Shown piece by piece: positions 50,866 through 62,859 of a stretch of 64,000 nt of DNA. The stretch covers positions 6,580,501-6,644,500 of the forward strand of contig JAXRKN010000044.1 of the NCBI GenBank assembly GCA_038502055.1, in the 5' to 3' direction. Position numbers and translations under genes: made by a program. The DNA is from Tanytarsus gracilentus. Taxonomy: Eukaryota; Arthropoda; Insecta; Diptera; Chironomidae. The notes under the pieces are model-generated. The model worked only from the letters and a program-made list of their open reading frames with translations. It ran no database searches and was not told the DNA's origin. How positions within the stretch are numbered: the stretch's first letter is position 1; each line of letters begins with the position of its first letter.

Positions 50866-53175
50866 ATAACAAAAAAAGAAGTAATTGTGATTATTTTCAT
50901 TGACTCTAACTGTTGTTCTTTTCAAGTAATAAGCAAAAAGCTCTTATAAAAAGCTAAAAGAAAACTTTTGTAGGAAAAAAGTTTTTCAGATTTTTTTCCA
51001 ATTGAGATGAAACAAAAAAATTATTAGTTTGTAGAGAAAAAAACTTTTATCTATCTAGACGTATCTAAAGACGAAAGCATAAATTAAAAAAATTACCCTC
51101 AAACACAAACACAAAAATTCAACAATGAATATTTTTTACTCACTTAACAAAAATTTTTCTTGTCGTCGCCAGTTCTTAAGTTTGATATTTTAGTTAACTT
51201 AAATCGTTGTAGAACATTGACCCTCTTTGAAAAGTTAATGTAGAGTGTTGAGATAAAGTGAAATAGTTTAAAGCTAATGTGACACAACTTTTTTTTTGCT
51301 CGGAAATTATGACGTCGAGATGGGAGAAGATTAAAATGTTATTTTTATACAAGAGTTTATTTTAATTATAGCAAAGTCATTTTTAATTGCACATGCAAGC
51401 ATGTAATTATGATAAGATGAGAGATAGCTTAATTACTTTTGCTGAAAATTAATTTTTAGTGTCTAAAAAGTTTAAGGAAATTCTGCGAATTTAGGGTTGA
51501 ATTAAATATTTGAACAAAAAATCGCTGAAAATAATGTTGAAGAGTTCAAAAAATATGAATGACTTAATTACCATAATAACCATAATTTATTTAAAAAATT
51601 AACTTCATTCACATTTCCACAAAATAATCTAATTCTTTTTTAAATTGAATTATTGAAGTCAATCGTGTTTCTTTCTCACGTGGTCATCACAATTTAAAAA
51701 ATTTTCTTCTACACTTTGTTCTAGATAAACTTTTTCTTTTTATAAAACTTCTCTCGTGAGTTGAAAAAGTTTCTGATTGTCCTTTAAACCATTCTCTGAA
51801 ATTACTACTGGGTCAGCACTCAGATTCAATAGTGCAACGTGCTTAACACAAACACTGGGGAGACTCTCGACAGTTTTAAACTTTTGTTGATCTTAGAAAA
51901 TTAATTTTTTATCTCTCCACTTCATGATGAGTCTCAAAAGAGCTTTTTGTAAATCAATTAAATGCTGCTTAATGAAAATCTCCCAGAGGCTTTTGGTTTT
52001 ATGAAGTTTTTCATCTTACCACTAAAACCATTGTGTAACTAAACGAGCGGTGAAAAGTTTTAAACATAATAATTAGGTTAGAAAGAGATTAAAGGAAGAA
52101 TTTTTTGGTTAACCCTAAATTCATTTAGACAAATTTAAATTTTTCTTATTATGAAAATTTAATTGAATGAATTTTTAAAGGAATTTTCTATAAAATCTAT
52201 TAAAATGAAAAAATAAATGAATGAAATTGAGAAGAAAATGTACTCAGGAATCAGAAATGTTAAAAACCAGTTAACTAAGGAAACAGTGCGGGACATGATT
52301 GTAAGATGGTTAACATAAGAATGAAAAGTATTTTAATGATGGTTAAGAATGAATGAAAAGAGTAAAAAGTACGTGAATGAAAAACTCATAAGAAAATTGT
52401 AATGTGTTCATGATTTTTCAGAAAATTCTTTAGAATTATGGTGCAAACATTCAAAGAACAAATAATATTTTTTCAACCTCTTATAATGACTTTAAATTGC
52501 CTCCACAATTTCTCGCATAATTTTCGAGCATAAAAAATTAAGAATGATAAAAATGTTATGAATGAATAGAAAAATATTACGGAATTATTACGTGCCTAAA
52601 AACCCGAGGAAATTAAAATGAAAAATCTAACAACGCAAATATGGTTTTCAAGTTGTTGCATCAGTGAGACAAAAAAAAACAATTAAAATCTACATTTTAA
52701 AATTAAGCAAATGAAAAACTTAAAGAGAAATTCATTAAAATGTTCAATAACAAAAAAAGTGAGAAAAATTAAAATCTCCCAAAAATTCATGGAACTAAAT
52801 CTTTTATAAAATACATATCTCGACAGATCACGACGGATATGAATTCGAAGCCTAGTTTAATGAGAAGCGAACTAATTAAAACTTTTATTTAACTAATCAA
52901 AAAAAAAGTAGAGCAAAACTTCTCCAATTATCATTAATTTAATTAACTAAAACTTTTTCCATTCTCTAGTTCTAACGCTCTTCGAGTGAAAATGTGTAAT
53001 TTTAAGGGGAAACCTAAATACTACATGCTGACGTTCCTCTTCGGTTCTTCTTTTTGTAATTTAATAAATAACTGATGATTAAACTGTAAGCAACACCAAA
53101 AAAACTATTGAAGATGATCATGAGAAAAAATTATTGAAAGCTCGCATCCTTAATAGCCCTAACATGCTCCTCAAC
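50866..53175. other. Cng 3' UTR and intergenic DNA
   Basis: AT-rich sequence beyond the Cng stop, with several AATAAA-like hexamers and no coding frame. The end of the Cng transcript cannot be fixed from sequence alone. Confidence 0.4.
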
Positions 53176-53936
53176 TAGAGTTTCTCAAATGCCCGGGTAA
53201 TGAGATTTTGTCCTACCCGGGTAAAAAAATTTACTACCCGGGTAGCCCGGGCATGCCCGGGTAAGAATTTTTTTAATAAAATATACCTATTTTTACTCAA
53301 ATTTTCGGCTAATCTTTACATAGAGCATTTTTAGTAACAGAAATAAAAGTTTTTTAAACAGAAAATGAATAGATTAAAAGAAATATAAAATGTTTAACGG
53401 AAATAGTTCTTAAGGAACATTACACAGTGAAGATCTGACATTCGAGTTCTAGCCTTTGTTACAATATCTCCAGCCTCTAAAAATGCCCTCTATGAAGAAA
53501 CTGATGTTGCCTGAATCGTTAGTAAAGCTTTAAACAATCGGTCCAAAATTGGAGATCTTTGTTTGAGTCTTCTCATGTCATCTCATGGCTATTTTTTTGT
53601 TGCACTTGCACTTGATGTTTCAAAATACTTTTTTGAATTAAAAAATTTCACAAACGAATCTAAATTTATATAGGTAAACTACCTTCTTAAGTCATGTAAT
53701 TTTGATAAGTGATAAAATTCATTGTAAACAAAACATTTTCAGGTATTGGTTTACACAAAACTTATAAAAAGCAGTTATGGAGGAAGATTTTTTCAAAAAA
53801 AATTAAGAAAATTTTCTTCGAATTTTTTAATTTTTACCCGGGTAAGGGTAGAGCAATTTTCCGGGTATACCCGGGTAGTAAAATTGACGGGCATACCCGG
53901 GTATACCCGTACCCGGGTTACCCGTGAGAAACTCTA
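53176..53936. mobile_element. Decayed hAT transposon with CCCGGGTA subterminal repeats
   Basis: Perfect 12-bp terminal inverted repeats TAGAGTTTCTCA (53176-53187) and its inverse (53925-53936). Flanking octamers TCCTCAAC and ATATCAAC share 5 of 8 bases, a plausible eroded 8-bp duplication. Clusters of CCCGGGTA boxes in both orientations fill the subterminal regions (53193-53263 and 53837-53924). The interior keeps a transposase C-terminal relic on the minus strand. TIR form, duplication size and relic together point to the hAT superfamily. Confidence 0.85.
53394..53531 (-). pseudogene. hAT transposase C-terminal dimerisation domain relic
   Basis: Reading the minus strand down to TAA at 53396-53394 gives KALLTIQATSVSS, a stop, RAFLEAGDIVTKARTRMS, then DLHCVMFLKNYFR. 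This is the hAT C-terminal dimerisation motif (family pattern SxxSERxFSxAG...RxxLS...FLKxN), with the SER Glu codon replaced by TAG and the following F-S changed to F-L. The rest of the transposase is gone, so this copy cannot transpose on its own. Confidence 0.85.
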
Positions 53937-53944
53937 ATATCAAC

Positions 53945-55288
53945 ATTAAATGAATGAGAAATTTCGATTCAGTTACGAATTATTACTTTAACTAATCTAA
54001 GAAGAAAAAATAAAATGAAGAAATAAAAAAGTTATTTTTTAGATAACAGAAAAAATATAAAAAGTTTTTCATTTTATTTGAATTTTGACCCACTTTTGGA
54101 TGTGTTTATGAGAATTTCTTCCAGGATCGCCATCGACATGGGTGTGAACATTTTAAATATTTAATATGAAATTCTTCGTCATGTTTTAGCTCCGAATGAC
54201 CTCAATGATTTTTTTCCATTCTTTACAAGCATTTTAAATGAATTCTATTGCACTACACAAAGACATCAGCTCACAACACATAATGACAGTGTTCGCAAAT
54301 TAAATTGCCATGAGCGAACGAGTTTTCTTTTTATATAGATGTTGGATGCGACTATAAGATTCATTTGAAAGCATTACGTTGCGTGATTTACTTCAATTGA
54401 TTTGAATCAAGAATATGCTGAGGCATGCGAGATTCAATCGTGCTAGAAAGCTTCAAACAGAAAAGTAAAGAGAAAGTTTACTTAAGAATTTAAAGCATTT
54501 TTAAATCTTTGAGCTTTTAAAGCTTGTTAAAATCTAATTTCATATCAAAAGCTTTATTTTTATTACATGAACTTTAAATTTTTATTTTCAGAAGAAAAAA
54601 AGACATCACACCTAAGCTTGAAAGTTTTGCCATTAAGCTAATGAAAAAGTGAATCCCTCATCAATAAAAATATATTTTTGTATGACACGTGTCGAGAAGC
54701 TTTGTACGATGATATATTTGGTATCTAGGATGAAAGTTTATCATGTATTAAAATACTTCGCCATATATTAAATGTCAATAAAGCAAAATCCCTAGTCGCT
54801 TGTATTGAAATATGCGCTTTAAACCCTTTGGTTATAATTGAGTCGTAAAATTAGTTGAAAGTATCAAATTTAATTAAGAAAATTGTGTTATTTTAAGAAA
54901 ATTCTTAGAATAAGCTTTGCGGTTTGATCCATATGTAATATTAGTATAATTACCATTATTCATTGAATTAATTCAAGGATTTCCGGGAAAATGTTATCTG
55001 CAAATTTAATTTTATTTTTCCTCGATAATTTAATAAAAAAAGATAGATAATGTAACATAATTAATTTTCTACGAAATTAAGAAGGAAGATCTTTGAGAAA
55101 CTTCTTAACAAAAAAGATCTCTTGCCAAGTCAGTCATGTGCATCCTATTTATTTTTCACGCGATCGAAATATTTTCTCCAAGGCAAACTTTTTCCGCATT
55201 TTTTTCAACAAAAGACTTTTTGCGTCAATCAACCATTGAACAATGAAGGGTGAAGAAAAATTCATTCGTTTTTACGGTTGGCACTGCT
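53945..55288. other. Intergenic AT-rich DNA
   Basis: No coding frame or repeat is seen in this 1.3-kb stretch between the hAT relic and the CTGACC-rich repeat. Confidence 0.45.
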
Positions 55289-55720
55289 CCCTGCCTACTC
55301 CACATAGAACACAAAGTAGGGGTAATTCAATTACCGGGTGGATAGGGTTATCTTCCTTAGCCTGACTTTCCATTCGCATTTAAGTAAGCATTTTGTCAAA
55401 ATTTTGTTCAAGATATTCGTGCGCGCGAGAATATGAGACAGCATCGTGAAGCTATGCGACAAAATTTATAATTATGAATTGATTGGGTGACCAAATAAAC
55501 TGACCTTAACCGAACTTTGGCCTGACCTGACTTTTCTCTGACTTTCAAAATTTTTACAAACATGACTTTCACCTGACCTGAAAATTATTTATCAGGCAAA
55601 AGTCAGGTCAGGCGAAAAAGTCAGTATTAAAACATGTCAAAGTCAGGTCTGTCTTTTACCCATACTTTACCTGATTTAAGCCTGACTTTACTTGACTTTT
55701 TTTACTTTGTGCAGACAGGG
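55289..55720. repeat. CTGACCTGACTTT-rich repeat, possible MITE
   Basis: Many scattered direct and inverted copies of CTGAC(C)TGACTT (55490-55700), bounded by CCCTGCCT (55289-55296) and the inverse AGACAGGG (55713-55720), each with CACAAAGTA or its inverse close by. No clear target duplication is seen. Its right edge lies 6 bp beyond the gustatory receptor stop codon (55727). Confidence 0.45.
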
Positions 55721-55726
55721 AATGAA

Positions 55727-56859
55727 CTAAAATTCAATTGATGAGGTGTCAAATTGTATAAAAACGATGAGGTAAGTCATTAAGGTGCTGAAATACTAAA
55801 CAAATTGTTCAAAAATTATTTTTTATTTACTCAAAGTATTATGATAATTTATTTTTATGCCCTCAAACTCACCATCGTCAAGGTTTTCCAATCAAACTCG
55901 AAAAGTCCGCATGAAAATTTTACTTTTGTGTGATTTATTTGAAGAAGAAAAATCCTCAAATTTTTTTTATGTTTTATGATTTTTTCATTAATAAGTTTCT
56001 CATAAATAATTTCAATTGAGTTTTCTATTTCTTTATTCACAAAGCAGCAGCAAATTAAAATGGAACCGATCAAAGATAAACTCAAAACATTCAATGAAAC
56101 CACCAAATAAGCTTTATTTAAGTAAGGATCATCCTTTCGAACGATGCCGAGGTAAAATATAAAAAGTACTACAAGTTGAGCGACTAATGTCGTTCCAACA
56201 TAAATTGCGATAAAAAATGAAAAAGTTTGATTGAAAACTTTAATAATTTCAAACATTTTAAGGCCAACTTTTGATAAATTTTCATCATTTTTTAATTTTT
56301 CATTGAATTTTTTAAATCTCACATAAATTCCCAAAATTATTGCAATATTTAAAAGAAGTTGAATGTAAATGGGAAATCGTGCTAAAATTAGAATGAGAAA
56401 ATGAAATAAATTTAGTTTTCCCATCAGGCTTTGCTTGCCATTCGAAATAATTGAAGCGATCGACAATTCAACAATAAAAATTCCCAAAAGTGCGAAACAA
56501 ATTTTTGAACTTTTCCGTTTGTCAAAATTAATTTTCATCATTTTATCAAACTCCAAAATTTTCGTCATTAGCTTCTCAATTTTTTTTCTCGCTGTAAAAT
56601 TCCCAGCAAACACAAAAATTGTCGATCCAGAAATTGCAAAAGATCGCAAATATAATCCAGCGGCAAGAAGTGGAACTTGAGAAATTCTTTTACTTTGCAC
56701 AAAAATCGGAATTGAATTGCACAAAATTGCCATAAAAATTGAATAAATTAAATTAAAAATTGAAAATTTTAAACGATTTTTTTGAACTTTGAATGGAAAT
56801 ATTCCAAAAAATTTTAATGTGATATAAAGCGGTTTAATTGATTCAATCAAGTTCTTCAT
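55727..56859 (-). CDS. Insect gustatory receptor (Gr family)
   Basis: Seven-helix ligand-gated cation channel subunit of chemosensory neurons, with inverted topology compared with GPCRs. Exons on the minus strand: 56859-55873 and 55795-55727, with a phase-0 GT-AG intron of 77 bp; 351 aa. The N-terminus IKPLYITLKFFGIFPFKV is typical of the family, followed by hydrophobic segments throughout. The last helix ends FDWKTLTM|YFSTLMTYLIVFIQFD across the splice, which holds the Gr signature TYhhhhhQF intact, and translation stops soon after (TSSIEF). The conserved phase-0 intron before the TM7 signature exon is common in insect Gr genes. All marks suggest an intact receptor. Ligand class cannot be read from sequence; I do not see the features of sugar or CO2 receptors. 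A repeat begins just downstream. Confidence 0.9.
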
Positions 56860-58329
56860 TGCTACTGAAATGTTTTCACTTCCTGAAAAAGTTTTTTTTG
56901 GGTTATAAAAATTTTTATATAAAATTAATTGATTGAAAATAATTAATTACAATAATTTTAATGATATTTTGAAAAGAATGAGGACAAAAAATGTTAAAAT
57001 TAAATTTTTTTTCTTAGTAATTCTTCATTTCCAAATATCTTTATTAATAATTCAAAGCTAAAAATAATTAATGAACTTTTTTATGACACGTCATATTGGA
57101 TAAGAATAATTAAGTAAGTCAAATGTGTGTTGAAGTACTGAAAGTAAATAAAAAATTGTGTGATTAAATTTTTATCATAAAAAGTTTCAAAAGTGATTTT
57201 TCTAAAAAATTAATTTAAAAAACGAGCAAGGAGATGATTTATGGAAAAATTGAGTAAATTTTCCAAAATATTTCTATAAAATCATTTAAAAAATATTGTC
57301 AAAAATTAAAATTTATGATATCTGGCATTTTAACAATCACTTTGCACTTCCTTTAAAAGCTTTCACCGCCAGATGAGACCAATTGAGCTTTTTCCGCTCT
57401 CATTTCAATTTGGAGAATAAAAAACTTTTGTCGCTTTGGGAATGAGTCTAAATTGAAAGTTTTAAGTGAGTTTCACCGCAAATAGGCTCTAAAATAGGAA
57501 ATGCGACATCTTGAAGTAAGAACGACCTCATTTTTTCGCAACAAAATGTGAGAAAAACTAAAATAGCTTCAGAATTTTTGTGACACCAAAAATAGTCACA
57601 GTCGACTCACATCGTAAATAAAATTTTTAACCATTTTTACGGTCCAATTCAGAATCCAAATTGTCGGTATGAAAAATATCTCTAAGCCTATAAAAAAAGT
57701 TTTTTACGATTTTATTTTTGATATATGAAAAATCCTTTCACACGCAGACCTTACTCATGAGTGAGAGAATAATTTTTAGACCATGAAATTCAATTTTTCA
57801 CATGATGTGCAGATAATAAAAGATTTTCAAAAGGATTCTGTTGTTTGATACATTCGAATGAAATTAAAGTTGATAAATTTTTCAAATCAAACTTTAAATT
57901 TTATAATCGAATTATTTTTAAGCATAAAACTAATTATTCAGTTTAATAAATCAACAAGTGCTTTTGGTTTCAATTGGCAAATATCAAACTTTACGCAATC
58001 AACAAGTGCTTAACATTTTCAGTCTTATTGACAAAAACTCATCAACCCCCATCTGAGATTCTGATAATAAATGAATGAAAAAAAAAATTCTTTGTTGTCT
58101 CGAGAAAAACGTGAACGAGATGGAAAAAATGAGAATTAAAGACGAAGTGAAAAAAAATTAAAAAACCTGAAAAATTTCAATGAAAGCTTAAAGATTAAAA
58201 TTAAATTAATTTCCAACTTTTAAAATTTAAAATTAAATATTTTGTATCAAAAAAAATGATTCACACTCCAATAATTAAAAAATACAATGATGATAATTAT
58301 TTTTCTCATTTTACAACACACACTTGCCA
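56860..58329. other. Upstream of Gr, AT-rich, no gene
   Basis: About 1.5 kb between the gustatory receptor start and the hAT-like element. No ORF or repeat is supported. Confidence 0.45.
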
Positions 58330-58374
58330 GTTTTAATCTAGGGGTGAGAACTAGCATTTCTAAAGAACGTAAAT

Positions 58375-58493
58375 GTACGTCAGTGTACGTCGGTGTACGT
58401 GGGTGTACGTGAGTGTACGTGGGTGTACGTCAGTGTACGTGGGTGTACGTGAGTGTACGTGAGTGTACGTGAGTGTACGTGAGTGTACGTCAA
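58375..58493. repeat. 10-bp tandem repeat GTGTACGTGA, about 12 copies
   Basis: Unit GTGTACGT followed by CA, CG, GG or GA. Subterminal in the hAT-like element, with a looser related array near its other end in the same orientation. It could be a transposase-binding cluster or simple slippage. Confidence 0.9.
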
Positions 58494-60232
58494 TGCGTTT
58501 AATTATTTTTTAATAACTTAAACTTTAAATTTGTATCAATAATCCAAAAATATTTTATCAAAGCTCTCCAAAAGCTTTAAGCTTAATTTTTATTTAAAAA
58601 AATTTCTTATAAAACTTCAAAATTACGACTTGGACATGAAAATTTTTCAATTCAGGAAAAGTTAACTTTTCATTAGTTTTTCATAAAGTTTTAAAAAATT
58701 AATTTAGTTTATTTATTTGTTATTTTGTAAATTAAACAGACTGTTGAATTAAACGCAAGTGCAACAGAGCACTTTAATTTCTTTTAAAAAATTAACTTTA
58801 ATATACCTTAAAAATTTTTTGCTTTTCGCAATAAGTAAAACAAGTTTTGCTAAACATAAAATCCTAAATACGTGACATTAATGACATTATGTTTGGAAGC
58901 GAAAGAGTCTCAAAATTTTTAGAATGACAGTAATACATATCACATAAAAAAAACTTATCAAATGTTTCGATTGGCTTGAGGCCACTTGATGAAATTTCAA
59001 AAATTTATTTGTTTAATTTTTTTTTTTTTTATTTATTATATTTTGTGTTTAGTATTATTTGTTATTTTATTTATTTATTTATTTATTTTTATTTTAAATT
59101 TTTTTAATGGATTTGAAGATATTTTTATTTTTTTATTTTTTTATATATTTTTTTTTTTTTTGTTTTTTGATGTTTTTTTTTATATTTTAAATTTTAAAAT
59201 AGAATTGTTTTGTGTATTTTTAATATAAGGAATTCATCTATGGTTTCTTTTTTTTTTTTTTTTTTTTTCGTAATTTTGTTGTTTGTTATATTTATGTAAG
59301 TGTGGTGTGGCTCTTGATTCGGTCCGTCTTTGATTCTAAGGTTAGTGGGGATGTATTTTGCCTGTTTTTGATGTGTTGGGTCTCGCTGTCTTAGAAATTT
59401 GGGTGGCATATTTGTAAAAAAATTAAAATTTTAGTTTTTTTTTATGTTTGTTGCTGCTAAATTTGTTTTTTCCTTTGTCTCGCATGTAATGTACGTTGTT
59501 GGATGTCGTTTAGCCTAAGGATATTTTAATCAAGATTGTGTTTTCGTTTAACCTGTGGCTGTTGTAGGAATCTGAAAAAATTAAATAATATTTCTGTTGT
59601 CTGAAATTTTTTTAAAAATGTTTTTTTCTTCGTTTTTTTAATTAAAAAACTCATTTACTCTTTTTTTCTCCTTTATTTTGATTGCCGCATTTGATGGTTA
59701 ATTTCCGAATTATAGGCCCGCTGTTTTCCCCTTGATGCATATATTAAATTAAATTGATTTAACTGCCTGTTTTTTAAAACTTTATTTTCGACCTCTAAAA
59801 AAAAAATTCTCGTTTCTTTTTATTAAATTGGCGATTTCCCGTTTGGTGTGCTAATTCAAAAATTTTAAATTTTTTAATTAATTTTTTAAAATTAGCTATT
59901 TTCCAAAATAAGTTGCTTTTTAAATTTTCCTCTTGTAAAATTGATGTAAAAGTAGTAATTTAAATTTATTCTTTTTTTTGTAGTGACGCAACGTTCCGGT
60001 TAATGTAAAATATTTGATGCGGTTTTTCTCATGATTGTCTTTCAATTTTTTTCGATCGTTGCGAATATTTTTTTTTTAGTAAAAAGGTGAAAAAAATGGT
60101 TTTCAAATATTATGAAATGTTTTGTTTTTAAAAAGTTTAATATTATTTTTATGCTTACATAAATTATGGTTATAAAAAGACAAATTCTTTTTTTTTCTTT
60201 TTTTTCTTTTTCTTTGTTATTTTTTTATTTCG

Positions 60233-60332
60233 CGTCAGTGTCGTCAGTGTCGTGGTGTCGTCGTGTCGTGAGTGTCGTCAGTGTCGTGGTGTCGTCGTGT
60301 ACGTGGTGTCGTGGGTGTACGTCGTGTACGTC
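60233..60332. repeat. GTGTCGTCA/GTGTACGT subterminal repeat
   Basis: Irregular 7-10-bp units of GTGTCGT(CA/GG) changing to GTGTACGT toward the right end of the element. A Cys/Val/Ser-rich ORF across it is a repeat artefact. Confidence 0.8.
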
Positions 60333-60374
60333 AGTTCACTTAAATTTTACTAGTTCTCATCCCTGGGTTTTAAT

Positions 60375-62676
60375 TGCATTACAATGTTCTTCATGACAGC
60401 CACAAGCACTTAATCTCATCTCTCTTTCCGATTGTCATGGCGATCATTTCCTGCTTTTTTCTATCTGTCAAATCAATTAAAATCAGAAAAGCTTTATTTA
60501 ATCTGGAGCGACACGCTTGTGTGAATTCAGCGATGAAACAGATGTTGCATTTCTGTATGATTTTATTTGCTTCGTTTAAAATTAAAGTTTTACTCGAACT
60601 TTCGTCACTTTTATCAAATTAATTGCTTAAAACTTTGCGAGTGTGATAATTCGAATAATTTTAATCATATTTAAATAGTTGAGGCATTTTCGTAGAATAA
60701 CCGTGAAATTCTCTGTAACAGTCTTTTGATGCGAGATAATTAATCTGCGGAAATATCTCGAAGATGAAAACTTCAGGTAATGTGATACAAAGTTTAATAA
60801 TTAATTAATCGCTTACAGATAAATAACTCAAATGCTACACTAAGTCTTACATTTTAAGCTTAATTGAGAGAAAATTAAAGATTTGCGTATTTAATTTCAA
60901 TCGAAAGATTTCGCGGTTACTTTGCGTGAAAAATACAAATTTAATAATTTAGATTATTGAATTTAGAGGAAAATATACAGAAATTTTAAGAGAACAACCA
61001 ATTCGTGTAATCTTAAGGATAAACAATCAATTGAAAAAGCTCTCACACGTAAAATCTCAACTCTAAGTGAAAAGAGGGAAACTGTGGTTTTTAGAGCAAA
61101 AACATTTCAGCAAAGATTTGATTCGATTCCCTTGGTTAGTTTTATTGAAAATAATCATGAAGAAAAATATTTCAAAGTTTTTTATCTAAATAAATAATTG
61201 TGGAAATTCGAGGAAGGAAATAATTTTAATCCTGTTGACATTCAATTTTCAGGGTAACTCTATTTTAAGCTAATTACTAATTACGTAATGATTTAAACTA
61301 TTTTAATTGGATGCTTTAAATTTCATGCTAAATGATTAAAATTTAATTATGTTTGCCGCACAAAACCTCAAAGAACAACAGTTGAGCAAATTAAAATATT
61401 TTCAAATTAACAATAAATTTTATTTGACATTTCGACGAATCAATTTGATGTTTAATAATTTTGAGATTAATTTCAATTTTCATGTGGGTTTTATTAGTTT
61501 GAGCAGGGGAAACTCTGAAAATCTGAAATTTTTTATTTAAAAATTATTTTTCAATTATATTTTTACAAAAAGATGAGAACTAAAAAATTTCAGGCTTTTA
61601 AAAACTTTATAAGATTTTTATAATTTAAAAGTGATCATCCCTTGATTTTACAATATTTGCTTTCAACGTTCCTATTTATTAAACAATTATAGCAAATAAA
61701 CATTGATTAACTGCATTTCATAATTAATTGAACATAAACCTATTCAAAGTGATACTTCGATGCATCTGCTTTCGGCATTTATTTAATATCAATTATTTGA
61801 CTTTTGTTGATTTGAATCAGAGATATTTTTGTCAGTAATTGTAATGAAATTAATTAGAGTCAATTATTAAAATTCAAAAAAATCTTTTATTATTTTTCCA
61901 AGAATTTTTTATCTTGATTTATTACACCTTAAAAAATCCGCATTTAAAAAAGTCTTATCATACGTGCGAACATCAACAAACAATTTTTCTGCGCTCACAA
62001 AAAATAAAAATACAAAATTGCTCAAGTTGTAATCACAGATGATAGCAGAAAGTGAATCGTAACCACATACATGTGTTATTCAATCGTTAAGTGCAATAAA
62101 AATATTATCATCGATAACATTGAAAGAGTTCTCATTATTTAATATTTTTGTGAACACAATGTTGAGTCATGTGGTGATGAGATTATGAATAATCTAAAAG
62201 AAATTATGCGAAATGCCGCCATGCGAAAATTTTGCTGCATGTAAAAAGCTCTTCCGGATGTTTTCAATCTGAAAGCTCAACATTTTGTGTTAGTGTTAGT
62301 GCAAAGGAAAATTCGAATGGAAAATTGTAAAAAAAATTTACTTTCTTGGTGTGTGATGAAAAACATTCGCGTTTGAGACTCAAAATTGTGAAGAAGGAAA
62401 AATTTTTACTCTTCAATTTTTGAGGTTTTAATTAAGTTGTAGACTGAAAAAATTAAGTTTATTCTTAAAAATTAAAGCTTAAGTGGAAAACTATTCGAAA
62501 TTCATTAAAATTAATTCAAAATTATTGTGAAAAATTAAAGAATTGTGACTTTTTCAAAAAATCGATAATGTTGACATGAAATATTAAATGTGGCATTTTT
62601 TTGTGGCTAAAAATTAAACTGAAACAATTTTAAAACAAAGCAATCTAATTTTAGTTAAAATCAAATCGCATTCAAA
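60375..62676. other. Intergenic and AIG1-gene upstream DNA
   Basis: AT-rich, with chance ORFs only. The last part should contain the promoter and leader of the AIG1-like gene, but no core motif is convincing. Confidence 0.45.
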
Positions 62677-62859
62677 ATGAGCTTTCAATTTTATGAGTCG
62701 AGAGTCTTTTCGACCATTTTGCATTTGCTGGCGTTCGTTCAGTTCGTCTACGCGATGCATTACAACATTAATCTCAATATTCCTGATGTCGACGGAGTTC
62801 CAAAGATGCTCAGAGCTGGCTACGGAGGCATGTCAAGATTCTTAACTTACTGGTGTTTG
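62677..62859 (+). CDS. AIG1/ADTRP (FAR-17a) family membrane hydrolase, first exon
   Basis: Member of the androgen-induced 1 / ADTRP family, multi-pass membrane threonine hydrolases that in vertebrates cleave FAHFA lipids. ATG at 62677 (CAAAATGAG) opens 61 codons to a GTGAGC donor at 62860, phase 0. The exon encodes a first membrane helix (VFSTILHLLAFVQFVYAMHY) and the family block YGGMSRFLTYWCLV, matching the YGG-x-x-KFLTF stretch of AIG1 after the first helix. The catalytic Thr and His lie in later exons, which I could not find up to base 64000, so the next intron exceeds 1.1 kb. Family assignment rests on this one block and the helix placement. Confidence 0.75.

Larger units (their letters stand above)
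58338..60366. mobile_element. Non-autonomous hAT-like element, 2.0 kb, with 8-bp TSD
   Basis: Terminal inverted repeats CTAGGGGTGAGAACTAG (58338-58354) and, at 60350-60366, the inverse of CCAGGGATGAGAACTAG match at 15 of 17 positions. Immediately outside both ends is GTTTTAAT (58330-58337 and 60367-60374), a perfect 8-bp target duplication as made by hAT transposases. Tandem GTGTACGTGA-type repeats sit just inside the left end (58375-58493) and GTGTCGTCA/GTGTACGT repeats inside the right end (60233-60332). The interior is T-rich on the plus strand with no transposase. Superfamily is inferred from TIR and TSD. Confidence 0.8.

Noticed and set aside
53709..53937. Gly/Tyr/Arg ORFs over the CCCGGGTA boxes
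   Set aside because: Repeat-derived frames in the terminal region of the hAT relic.
58986..59409. Poly-Phe plus-strand ORF and Lys-rich minus-strand ORF
   Set aside because: They come from T-runs inside the hAT-like element.
60166..60396. Cys/Ser/Val-rich ORF that looks like a small secreted protein
   Set aside because: It is the translation of GTGTCGTCA repeats and continues out of the element end.
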